From NCBI GenBank assembly GCA_963965975.1, contig OZ014419.1, positions 4,739,677 to 4,803,676 on the forward strand: a DNA stretch of 64,000 nucleotides. Reading direction: 5' to 3'. The number at the start of each line of letters is the position of its first letter. Within the stretch, counting starts at the first letter, position 1. Shown in pieces: positions 1 to 11,821 of the stretch. The position numbers were made by a program, and so were the translations under genes. This stretch comes from Xestospongia bergquistia. Its lineage: Eukaryota > Porifera > Demospongiae > Haplosclerida > Petrosiidae. The notes under the pieces were generated by a model, which saw nothing but the letters and a program-made list of their open reading frames with translations, did not search any database and had not been told where the DNA came from.

Positions 1-143
1 TTCACTCAATAGTCTAAACCTTCTAAAGTCTTTATTTTAAAGACTTTAGAGTGTTAATGCAAACCAACCTACTAAACTGTTAATAACAGTTTATTTAGTT
101 AGTCCCATAGAGTCCTTTAGACTGAGCTGTTTACTTTATTAAC
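1..143 (+). repeat. First complete satellite monomer (register reference)
   Basis: Reference unit for numbering: it starts at ttcactcaatag and ends just before the next ttcactcaatag at 144. In order it holds the AGTCTAAA word, the longer palindrome centred on aatttaaag, a gtgttaatgcaaaccaac segment, the shorter palindrome around gttaataac, tttagttagtcccatagagtcc, TTTAGACT, and a gagctgtttactttattaac tail. DraI (TTTAAA) and AluI (AGCT) words occur in nearly every monomer. HpaI (GTTAAC) at the monomer junction occurs only in the subfamily ending ttgttaac. Confidence 0.95.
73..93. repeat. 21 bp satellite palindrome (10+1+10), typical copy
   Basis: Perfect inverted repeat with arm TAAACTGTTA, a central A and the complementary arm TAACAGTTTA. 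Most monomers keep the 9-base core arms. In the subfamily reading gttcattt the outermost bases no longer pair. In a minority subfamily (acgaaactctttatagct) the palindrome is destroyed. Confidence 0.93.
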
Positions 144-161
144 TTCACTCAATAGTCTAAA
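116..161. repeat. Spaced inverted repeat spanning the monomer junction
   Basis: TTTAGACT (116-123) and its complement AGTCTAAA (154-161) flank a 30-base spacer across the chosen monomer boundary. Both words are among the best conserved in the array. In the subfamily reading tccattagact the first arm is shortened by one base. It could extrude as a hairpin, but no function is shown. Confidence 0.75.
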
Positions 162-571
162 CCTTCTAAAGTCTTTAATTTAAAGACTTTAGATTGTTAA
201 TGCAAACCAACTTACAAAACTGTTAATAACAGTTCATTTAGTTTGTCCCATAGAGTCCATTAGACTGAGCTGTTTACTTTGTTAACTTCAATCAATAGTC
301 TAAACCTTCGAAAGTCTTTAATTTACAGACTATAGGGTGTTAAGGCAAACCAAGTTACCAAAGTGTTAATAACAGTTCATTTAGTTAGTCCCATAGAGTC
401 CATTAGACTGTGCTGTTTACTTTGTTAACTTCAATCAATAGTCTAAACCTTCGAAAGTCTTTAATTTAAAGAAATAGAGTGTTAAGGCAAAGCAACTTAC
501 TAAACTGTTAATAACAGTTTATTTAGTTAGTCCCACAGAGTCCTTTAGACTGAGCTGTTTACTTTATTAAC
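144..571 (+). repeat. Recurring three-monomer cassette (M1-M2-M3), first copy
   Basis: Three consecutive monomers carry linked variants. M1 has gattgttaatgc and ttacaaaactg. M2 has tttacagactatag, ggtgttaaggc and ttaccaaagtg. M3 has gttaaggcaaagcaac and tcccacagagtcc. The same order recurs many times, with M2 at about 1188, 4752, 5468, 16757, 17617, 19755, 20900, 28620, 29760, 32050, 49620, 51190, 58190 and 60040. Its repeated order marks it as an old higher-order unit of the array. Confidence 0.8.
166..192. repeat. 27 bp satellite palindrome (13+1+13), typical copy
   Basis: Perfect inverted repeat with arm CTAAAGTCTTTAA, a single central T and the exact complementary arm. It is present in most monomers. 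A recurring subfamily breaks it by changing aaagacttt to cagactata. It contains two overlapping TTAA words in most copies. The transposon inserted at the right-hand TTAA of one copy (46055). Confidence 0.95.
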
Positions 572-3500
572 TTCAATCAATAGTCTAAACCTTCTAAAGT
601 CTTTAATTTAAAGACTTTAGAGTGTTAATGCAAAACAACTTACTAAACTGTTAATAACAGTTTATTTAGTTAGTCCCATAGAGTCCTTTAGACTGAGCTG
701 TTTACTTTATTAACTTCACTCAATAGTCTAAACCTTCTAAAGTCTTTAATTTAAAGACTTTAGAGCGTTAACGCAAACCAACTTACTAAACTATTAATAG
801 CAGTTTATTTAGTTAGTCCCTTAGAGTCCTTTAGACTGAGCTGTTTACTTTATTAACTTCACTCAATAGTATAAACCTTCTAAAGTCTTTAATTTAAAGA
901 CTTTAGAGTGTTAATGCAAACCAACCTACTAAACTGTTAATAACAGTTTATTTAGTTAGTCCCATAGAGACCTTTAGACTGAGCTGTTTACTTTATTAAC
1001 TTCACTCAATAGTCTAAACCTTCTAAAGTCTTTAATTTAAAGACTTTAGATTGTTAATGCAAACTAACTTACAAAACTGTTAATAACAGTTCATTTAGTT
1101 AGTCCCATAGAGTCCATTAGACTGAGCTTCTTACTTTGTTAACTTCAATCAATAGTCTAAACCTTCTAAAGTCTTTAATTTACAGACTATAGGGTGTTAA
1201 GGCAAACCAAGTTACCAAAGTGTTAATAACAGTTCATTTACTTAGTCCCATAAAGTCCATTAGACTGAGCTGTTTACTTTGTTAACTTCAATCAATAGTC
1301 TAAACCTTCTAAAGTCTTTAATTTAAAGACTATAGAGTGTTAAGGCAAAGCAACTAACTTAACTGTTAATAACAGTTTATTCAGTTAGTCCCACAGAGTC
1401 CTTTAGACTAAGCTGTTTACTTTATTAACTTCACTCAATAGTCTAAACCTTCTAAAGTCTTTAATTTAAAGACTTTAGAGTGTTAACGCAAACCAACTTA
1501 CTAAACTGTTAATAGCAGTTTATTTAGTTTGTCCCATAGAGTCCTTTAGACTGAGCTGTTTACTTTATTAACATCACTCAATAGTCCAAACCTTCTAAAG
1601 TCTTTAATTTAAAGACTTTAGAGTGTTAATGCAAACCAACTTACGAATCTCTTTATAGCTGTTCATTTAGGTAGTCCCACGGAGTCCTTTAGACTGAGCT
1701 GTTTACTTTATTAACTTCACTCAATAGTCTAAACCTTCTAAAGTCCTTAATTTAAAGACTTTGGAGTGTTAATGCAAACCAACTTACCAAAGTGTTAATA
1801 ACAGTTGATTTAGTTAGTCCCATAGAGTCCATTAGACTGAGCTGTTTACTTTGTTAACTTCAATCAATAGTCTAAACCTTCTAAAGTCTTTAATTTAAAG
1901 ACTATAGAGTGTTAAGGCAAAGCAACTTACTAAACTGTTAATAACAGGTTATTTAGTTAGTCCCACAGAGTCCTTTAGACTGAGCTGTTTACTTTATTAA
2001 CTTCAATCAATAGTCTAAATTTTCTAAAGTCTTTAATTTAAAGACTTTAGAGTGTTAATGCAAAACAACTTACTAAACTGTTAATAACAGTTTATTTAGT
2101 TAGTCCCATAGAGTCCTTTAGACTGAGCTGTTTACTTTATTAACTTCACTCAATAGCCTAACCCTTCTAAAGTCTTTAATTTAAAGACTTTAGAGTGTTA
2201 ACGCAAACCAACTTACTAAACTGTTAATAGCAGTTTATTTAGTTAGTCCCATAGAGTCCTTTAGACTGAGCTGTTTACTTTATTAACTTCACTCAATAGT
2301 CTAAACCTTCTAAAGTCTTTAATTTAAAGACTTTAGAGTGTTAATGCAAACCAACTTACTAAACTGTTAATAACATTTTATTTAGTTGGTACCATAGAGC
2401 CTTTAAACTGAGCTGTTTACTTTAATAACTTCACTCAATAGTCTATACCTTCTAAAGTCTTTAATTTAAAGACTTTAGAGTGTTAAGGCAAACCAACTTA
2501 CTAAACTGTTAATAACAGTTTATTTAGTTAGTCCCATAGAGGCCTTTAGACTGAGCTGTTTACTTTATTAACTTCACTCAATAGTCTAAACCTTCTAAAG
2601 TCTTTAATTTAAAGACTTTAGATTGTTAATGCAAACCTACTTACTAAACTGTTAATAACAGTTCATTTAGGTAGTCCCATAGAGTCCATTAGACTGAGCT
2701 TTTTACTTTGTTAACTTCAATCAATAGTCTAAACCTTCTAAAGTCTTTACTTTAAAGACTATAGAATGTTAAGGCAAAGCAACTTACTAAACCGTTAATA
2801 ACAGTTCATTTAGTTAGTCCCATAGAGTCCATTAGACTGAGCTTTTTACTTTGTTAACTTCAATCAATAGTCTAAACCTTCTAAAGTCTTTAATTTAAAG
2901 ACTATAGAGTGTTAAGGCAAACCAACTTACTAAACTGTTAATAACAGTTTATTTAGTTAGTCCCATAGAGTCTATTAGACTGAGCTGTTTACTTTGTTAA
3001 GTTCAATCAATAGTCTAAACCTTCTAAAGTTTTTAATTTAAAGACTTTAGATTGTTAATGCAAACCAACTTACTAAACTGTTAATAACAGTTCATTTAGT
3101 TAGTCCCATTGAGTCCATTAGATCGAGCTGTTTACTTTATTAACTTCACTCAATAGTCTAAACCTTCTAAAGTCTTTAATTTAAAGACTTTAGATTGTTA
3201 ATGCAAACCAACTTACAAAACTGTTAATAACAGTTCATTTAGTTAGTCCCATTGAGTCCATTAGACTGAGCTTTTTACTTTGTTAACTTCAATCAATAGT
3301 CTAAACCTTCTAAAGTCTTTAATTTACGACTTTAGGGTGTTAGGGCAAACCAACTTACCAAAGTGTTAATAACAGTTCATTTAGTTAGTCCCATAGTGTC
3401 CATTAGACTGAGCTGTTTACTTTATTAACTTCACTCAATAGTCTAAACCTTCTAAAGTCTTTAATTTAAAGACTATAGGGTGTTAAGGCAAACCAACTTA

Positions 3501-6500
3501 CCAAAGTGTTAATAACAGTTCATTTAGTTAGTCCCATAGAGTCCATTAGACTGAGCTGTTTACTTTGTTAACTTCAATCAATAGTCTAAACCTTCTAAAG
3601 TCTTTAATTTAAAGACTATAGAGTGTTAAGGCAAAGCAACTAACTTAACTGTTAATAACAGTTTGTTTAGTTAGTCCCACAGAGTCCTTTAGACTGAGCT
3701 GTTTACTTTATTAACTTCAGTCAATAGTCTAAACCTTCTAAAGTCTTTAATTTAAAGACTTTAGATTGTTAATGCAAACAAACTTACTAAACTTTTAATA
3801 ACAGTTCATTTAGTTAGTCCCATTGAGTCCATTAGATCGAGCTGTTTACTTTATTAACTTCACTCAATAGTCTAAACCTTCTAAAGTCTTTAATTTAAAG
3901 ACTTTAGATTGCTAATGCAAACCAACTTACAAAACTGTTAATAACAGTTCGTTTAGTTAGTCCCATTGAGTCCATTAGACTGAGCTGTTTACTTTGTTAA
4001 CTTCAATCAATAGTCTAAACCTTCTAAAGTCTTTAATTTACAGACTTTAGGGTGTTAAGGGAAAACAACTTACTAAACTGTTAATAACAGTTCATTTAGT
4101 TAGTCCCTTAGAGTCCATTAGACTGAGCTGTTTACTTTACTAACTTCACTCAATAGTCTAAACCTTCTAAAGTCTTTAATTTAAAGACTATAGGGTGTTA
4201 AGGCAAGCCAACTTACCAAACTGTTAATAACAGTTCATTTAATTAGTCCCATAGAGTCCATTAGACTGAGCTGTTTACTTTGTTAACTTCAATCAATAGT
4301 CTAAACCTTCTAAAGTCTTCAATTTAAAGACTATAGAGTTTAAGGCAAAGCAACTAACTTAACTGTTAATAACAGTTTGTTTAGTTAGTCCCATAGAGTC
4401 CTTTAGACTGAGCTGTTTACTTTATTAACATCACTCAATAGTCTAAACCTTCTAAAGTCTTTAATTTAAAGACTTTCGAGTGTTAATGCAAACAAACCTA
4501 CTAAACTGTTAATAACAGTTTATTTAGTTAGTCCCATAGAGTCCTTTAGACTGAGCTGTTTACTTTATTAACTTCACTAAATAGTCTAAACCTTCTAAAG
4601 TCTTTAATTTAAAGACTTTAGATTGTTAATGCAAACCAACTTACAAAACTGTTAATAACAGTTCATTTAGTTAGTCCCATAGAGTCCATTAGACTGAGCT
4701 GTTTACTTGGTTAACTTCAATCAATAGTTTAAACCTTCTAAAGTCATTAACTTACAGACTATAGAGTGTTAAGGCAAACCAACTTACCAAAGTGTTAATA
4801 ACAGTTCATTTATTTATTCCCATAGAGTCCATTAGACTGAGCTGCTTACTTTGTTAACTTCAATCAATAGTCTAAACATTCTAAAGTCTTTAATTTAAAG
4901 ACTATAGAGTGTTAAGGCAAAGCAACTAACTAAACTGTTAATAACAGTTTATTTAGTTAGTCCCACAGAGTCCTTTAGACTGAGCTGTTTACTTTATTAA
5001 CTTCAATCAATAGTCTAAACCTTCTAAAGTCTTTAATTTAAAGACTTTAGAGTGTTAATGCAAAACAACTTACTAAACTGTTAATAACAGTTTATTTAGT
5101 TAGTCCCATGGTGTCCTTTAGACTGAGCTGTTTACTTTATTATCTTCACTCAATAGTCTAAACCTTCTAAAGTCTTTAATTTAAAGACTTTAGAGCGTTA
5201 ACGCAAACCAACTTACTAAACTCTTAATAGCAGTTTATTTAGTTAGTCCCTTAGAGTCCATTAGACTGAGCTGTTTACTTTATTAACTTCACTCAATAGT
5301 CTAAACCTTCTAAAGTCTTTAATTTAAAGACTTTAGATTGTTAATGCAAACCAACTTACAAAACTGTTAATAACAGTTCATTTAGTTAGTCCCATAGAGT
5401 CCATTAGACTGAGCTGTTTACTTTGTTAACTGCAATCAATAGTCTAAACCTTCTAAAGTCTTCAATTTACAGACTATAGGGTGTTAAGGCAAACCATCTT
5501 ACCAAAGTGTTTATAACAGTTCATTTAGTTAGTCCCATAGAGTCCATTAGACTGAGCTGTTTACTTTGTTAACTTCAATCAATAGTCTAAACCTTCTAAA
5601 GTCTTTAATTTAAAGACTCTAGAGTGTTAAGGCAAAGCAACTAACTTAACTGTTAATAACAGTTTATTTAGTTAGTCCCACAGAGTCCTTTAGACTGAGC
5701 TGTTTACTTTATTAATTTCAATCAATAGTCTAAACCTTCTAAAGTCTTTAATTTAAAGAGTTTAGAGTGTTAATGCAAACCAACTTACTAAACTGTTAGT
5801 AACAGTTTATTTAGTTAGTCCCATAGAGTCCTTTAGACTGAGCTGTTTACTTTATTAACTTCACTCAATAGTCTAAACCTTCTAAAGTCTTTAATTTAAA
5901 GACTTTAGAGTGTTAACGCAAACCAACTTACTAAACTGTTAATAGCAGTTTATTTAGTTAGTCCCATAGAGTCCTTTAGACTGAGCTGTTTACTTTATTA
6001 ACTTCACTCAATAGTCTAAACCTTCTAAAGTCGTTAATTTAAAGACTTTAGAGTGTTAATGCAAACCAACTTACGAAACTCTTTATAGCTGTTCATATAG
6101 TTAGTCCCATGGAGTCCTCTAGACTGATCTGTTTACTTTGTTAACTTCACTCAATAGTCTAAACCTTCTAAAGTCTTTAATTTAAAGACTTTAGAGTGTT
6201 AATGAAAACCAACTTACTAAACTGTTAATAAGAGTTCATTTAGTTAGTCCCTTAGAGTCCATTAGACTGAGCTGTTTACTTTGTCAACTTCAATCAATAG
6301 TCTAAACCTTCTAAAGTCTTTAATTTAAAGACTTTAGAGTGTTAAGGCAGACCAACTTACTAAACTGTTAATAACAGTTTATTTAGTTAGTCCCATGGAA
6401 TCCTTTAGGCTGAGCTGTTTCCTTTATTAACTTCACTCATTAGTCTAAACCTTCTAAAGTCTTTAATTTAAAGACTTTAGACCGTTAATGCAAACCAACT

Positions 6501-6879
6501 TACTAAACTGTTAATAACAGTTTATTTAGTTAGTCCCATAGAATCCTTTAGACTCAGCTGTTTACTTTGTTAACTTCAATCAATAGTCTAAACCTTCTAA
6601 AGTCTTTAATTTAAAGACTTTAGAGTATTAATGCAAACCAACTTACTAAAATGTTAATAACAGTTCACTTAGTTAGTCCCATAGAGTCCATTAGACTGAG
6701 CTGTTTACTTTGTTAACATCAATCAATAGTCTATACCTTCTAAAGTCTTTAATTTAAAAACTTTAGAGTATAAATGCAAACCAACTTACTAAACTGTTAA
6801 TGACAGTTTATTTAGTTAGTCCCATAGAATCCTTTAGACTGAGCTGTTTACTTTGTTAACTTCAATCAATAGTCTAAAC

Positions 6880-9875
6880 CAGCTAAAGTCTTTAATTTAA
6901 AGACTTTTGAGTGTTAAGGCAAACCAACCTACTAAACTGTTAATAACAGTTTATTTAGTTAGTCCTATAGAGTCCTTTAGATTGAGCTGTTTAGTTTAAT
7001 AACTTCACTCAATAGTCTAAACCTTCTAAAGTCTTTAATTTAAAGACTTTAGAGTATTAATGCAAACCAACTTCCTAAACTGTTAATAACAGTTTATTTA
7101 GTTAGTCCCATAGAGTCCTTTAGACTGAGCTGTTTACTTTATTAACTTCACTCAATAGTCCAAACCTTCTAAAGTCTTTAATTTAAAGACTTTAGATTGT
7201 TAATGCAAACCAACTTACTAAACTGTTAATAACAGTTTATTTAGTTAGTCCCAAAGAGTCCATTAGACTGAGCTGTTTGCTTCGTTAACTTCAATCAATA
7301 GTCTAAACCTTCTAAAGTCTTTAATTTAAAGACTCTAGAGTGTTAAGGCAAACCAACTTACTAAACTGTTAATAACCGTTTATTTAGTTAGTCCCATAGA
7401 ATCCTTTAGACTGAGCTGTTTACTTTATTAACTTCACTCAATAGTCTAAACCTTCTAAAGTCTTTAATTTAAAGACTATAGAGTGTTAAGGCAAACCAAC
7501 TTACTAACCTGTTAATAACAGTTTATTTAGTTAGTCTCATAGAATCCTTTAGACTGAGCTGTTTACTTTAGCAACTTCACTCAATAGTCTAAACCTTCTA
7601 AACTCTTTAATTCAAAGACTTTAGAGTGTTAAAGCAAACCAACTTACTAAACTGTTAATAACAGTTTATTTAGCTAGTCCCATAGAGTCCTTTAGACTGA
7701 GCTGTTTACTTTAATAACTTCACTCAATAGTCTAAACCTTCTAAAGTCTTTAATTTAAAGACTTTAGAGTATTAATGCAAAGCAACTTACTAAATTGTTG
7801 ATAAAAGTTAATTTAGTTAGTCCCATAGAATCCTTTAGACTGAGCTGTTTACTTTGTTAACTTCATTCAGTAGTCTAAACCAGCTAAAGTCTTTAATTTA
7901 AAGACTTTAGACTGTTAAGGCAAACCAACTTACTAAACTGTTAATAACATTTTTTTTAGTTAGTCCTATAGAGTCCTTTAGATTGAGCTGCTTAGTTTAA
8001 TAACTTCACTCAATAGTCTAAACCTTCTAAAGTCTTTAATTTTAAGACTTTAGAGTGTTAATGCAAACCAACTTCCTAAACTGTTAATAACAGTTTATTT
8101 AGTTAGTCCCATAGAGTCCTTTAGACTGAGCTGTTTACTTTATTAACTTCACTCAATAGTCTAAACCTTCTAAAGTCTTTAATTTAAAGACTTTAGATTG
8201 TTAATGCAAACCAACTTACTAAACTGTTAATAACAGTTTATTTAGTTAGTCCAAAGAGTCCATTAGACTGAGCTGTTTGCTTCGTTAACTTCAATCAATA
8301 GTCTAAACCTTCTAAAGTCTTTAATTTAAAGACTCTAGAGTGTTAAGGCAAACCAACTTACTAAACTGTTAATAACCGTTTATATAGTTAGTCCCATAGA
8401 ATCCTTTAGACTGAGCTGTTTACTTTATTAACTTCACTCAATAGTCTAAACCTTCTAAAGTCTTTAATTTAAAGACTATAGAGTGTTAAGGCAAACCAAC
8501 TTACTAACCTGTTAATAACAGTTTATTTAGTTAGTCCCATAGAATCCTTTAGACTGAGCTGTTTACTTTAGCAACTTCACTCAATAGTCTAAACCTTCTA
8601 AACTCTTTAATTCAAAGACTTTAGAGTGTTAATGCAAACCAACTTACTAAACTGTTAATAACAGTTTATTTAGCTAGTCCCATAGAGTCCTTTAGACTGA
8701 GCTGTTTACTTTAATAACTTCACTCAATAGTCTAAACCTTCTAAAGTCTTTAATTTAAAGTCTTTAGAGTGCTAATGCAAAGCAACTTACTAAATTGTTG
8801 ATAAAAGTTAATTTAGTTAGTCCCATAGAATCCTTTAGACTGAGCTGTTTACTTTGTTAACTTCAATCAGTAGTCTAAACCAGCTAAAGTCTTTAATTTA
8901 AAGACTTTAGACTGTTAAGGCAAACCAACTTACTAAACTGTTAATAACATTTTATTTAGTTAGTCCTATAGAGTCCTTTAGATTGAGCTGCTTAGTTTAA
9001 TAACTTCACTCAATAGTGTAAACCTTCTAAAGTCTTTAATTTTAAGACTTTAGAGTATTAATGCAAACCAACTTCCTAAACTGTTAATAACAGTTTATTT
9101 AGTTAGTCCCATAGAGTCCTTTAGACTGAGCTGTTTGTTAACTTCACTCAATAGTCTAAACCTTCTAAAGTGTTTAATTTAAAGACTTTAGATTGTTAAT
9201 GCAAACAAACTTACTAAACTGTTAATAACAGTTTATTTAGTTAGTCCCAAAGAGTCCATTAGACTGAGCTGTTTGCTTTGTTAACTTGAATCAATAGTCT
9301 AAACCTTCTAAAGTCTTTAATTTAAAGACTCTAGAGTGTTAAGGCAAACCAACTTACTAAACTGTTAATAACAGTTTATTTAATTAGTCCCATAGAATCC
9401 TTTAGACTGAGCTGTTTACTTTATTAACTTCACTCAATAGTCTAAACCTTCTAAAGTCTTTAATTTAAAGACTATAGAGTGTTAAGGCAAACCAACTTAC
9501 TAACCTGTTAATAACAGTTTATTTAGTTAGTCCCATAGAATCCTTTAGACTGAGGTGTTTACTTTATTAACTTCACTCAATAGTCTAAACCTTCTAAACT
9601 CTTTAATTCAAAGACTTTAGAGTGTTAATGCAAACCAACTTACTAAACTGTTAATAACAGTTTATTTAGCTAGTCCCATAGAGTCTTTTAGACTGAGCTG
9701 TTTACTTTAATAACTTCACTCAATAGTCTAAACCTTCTAAAGTCTTTAATTTAAATTTTTAGAGTGCTAATGCAAAGCAACTTACTAAACTGTTAATAAA
9801 AGTTAATTTAGTTAGTCCCATAGAGTCCTTTAGACTGAGCTGTTTACTTTGTTAACTTCACTCAATAGTCTAAAC
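6880..9875 (+). repeat. Seven-monomer higher-order repeat, three tandem copies
   Basis: The rare word cagctaaag occurs at 6880, 7881 and 8881, and cctatagagtcctttagattgagct recurs with the same spacing (1001 and 1000 bases, 7 x 143). The third unit ends near 9875, shortened by a 5 base deletion (acttt) near 9137 and smaller changes. Other markers shared by the units are taacctgttaataacag, ctttagcaacttc and aaactctttaattcaaag. Related partial blocks lie at 18600-19330 and 25880-26900. Confidence 0.88.
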
Positions 9876-10641
9876 CATCTAAAGTCTTTAATTTAAAGAC
9901 TTTAGACTGTTAAGGCAAACCAACTTACTAAACTGTTAATAACATTTTATTTAGTTAGACCCATAGAGTCCTTTAAACTGAGCTGCTTACTTTATTAACT
10001 TCACTCAATAGTCTAAACCTTCTAAAGTCCTTAATTTAAAGACTTTGGAGTGTTAATGCAAACCAACTTACCAAAGTGTTAATAACAGTTCATTTAGTTA
10101 GTCCCATAGAGTCCATTAGACTGAGCTGTTTACTTTGTTAACTTCAATCAATAGTCTAAACCTTCTAAAGTCTTTAATTTAAAGACTCTAGAGTGTTAAG
10201 GCAAAGCAACTAACTTAACTGTTAATAACAGTTTATTTAGTTAGTCCCATAGAGTCCTTTAGACTGAGCTGTTTACTTTATTAACTTCAATTAATAGTCT
10301 AAACCTTCTAAAGTCTTTAATTTAAAGACTTTAGAGTGTGAATGCAAACCAACCTACTAAACTGTTAATAACAGTTTATTTAGTTAGTCCCATAGAGTCC
10401 TTTAGACTGAGCTGTTTACTTTATCATCTTCACTCAATAGTCTAACCCTTCTAAAGTCTTTAATTTAAAGACTTTAGAGTGTTAACGCAAACCAACTTAC
10501 TAAACTGTTAATAGCAGTTTATTTAGTTAGTCCCATAGAGTCCTTTAGACTGAGCTGTTTACTTTATTAACTTAACTCAATAGTCTAAACCTTCTAAAGT
10601 CTTTAATTTAAAGACTTTAGAGTGTTAATGCAAACCAACTT

Positions 10642-10663
10642 ACGAAACTCTTTATAGCTGTTC
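10642..10663 (+). repeat. Divergent satellite subfamily segment (acgaaactctttatagct)
   Basis: Here the usual palindrome around gttaataac is replaced by acgaaactctttatagctgttc, and the monomer continues cccatggagtcc. The same cluster of changes appears near 1643, 6071, 22505, 24078, 51650 and 60502, always with catggagtcc or cacggagtcc downstream. Seven separate occurrences with identical linked changes indicate a true subfamily rather than independent mutations. Confidence 0.85.
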
Positions 10664-11821
10664 ATTTAGTTAGTCCCATGGAGTCCTTTAGACTGAGCTG
10701 TTTACTTTATTAACTTCACTCAATAGTCTAAACCTTCTAAAGTCCTTAATTTAAAGACTTTAGAGTGTTAATGCGAACCAACTTACTAAACTGTTAATAA
10801 CAGCTCATTTAGTTAGTCCCTTAGGGTCCATTAGACTGAGCTTTTTACTTTGTCAACTTCAATCAATAGTCTAAACCTTCTAAAGTCTTTAATTTAAAGA
10901 CTTTAGAGTGTTAAGGCAAACCAACTTACTAAACTGTTAATAACAGTTTATTTAGTTGGTACCATAGAGTCCTTTAGACTGAGCTGTTTACTTTAATAAC
11001 TTCACTTAATAGTCTATACCTTCTCAAAGTCTTTAATTTAAAGACTTTAGAGTGTTAAGGCAAACCAACTTACTAAACTGTTAATAAGAGTTTATTTAGT
11101 TAGTCCCATAGAGTCCTTTAGACTGACCTGTTTACTTTATTAACTTCACTCAATAGTCTAAACCTTCTAAAGTCTTTAATTTAAAGACTTTAGATTGTTA
11201 ATGCAAACCTACTTACTAAACTGTTAATAACAGTTCATTTAGTTAGTCCCATAGAGTCCATTAGACTGAACTTTTTACTTTGTTAACTTCAATCAATAGT
11301 CTAAACCTTCTAAAGTCTTTAATTTAAAGACTATAGAACGTTAAGGCACAGCAACTTACTAAACTGTTAGTAACAATTCATTTAGTTAGTCCCATAGAGT
11401 CTATTAGACTGAGCTGTTTACTTTGTTAACTTCAATCAATAGTCTAAACCTTCTAAAGTCTTTAATTTAAAGACTTTAGATTGTTAATGCAAACTAACTT
11501 ACTAAACTGTTAATAACAGTTCATTTAGTTAGTCCCATTGAGTCCATTAGACCGAGCTGTTTACTTTGTCAACTTCAATCAATAGTCTAAACCTTCTAAA
11601 GTCTTTAATGTACAGACTATAGAGTGTTAAGGCAAACCAATTTACTAAACTGTTAATAACATTTTATTTAGTTGGTACCATAGAGTCCTTTAGACTGAGC
11701 TGTTTACTTTAATAACTTCACTCAATAGTCTATACCTTCTAAAGTCTTTAATTTAAAGACTTTAGAGTGTTAAGGCAAACCAACTTACTAAACTGTTAAT
11801 AACAGTTTATTTAGTTAGCCC

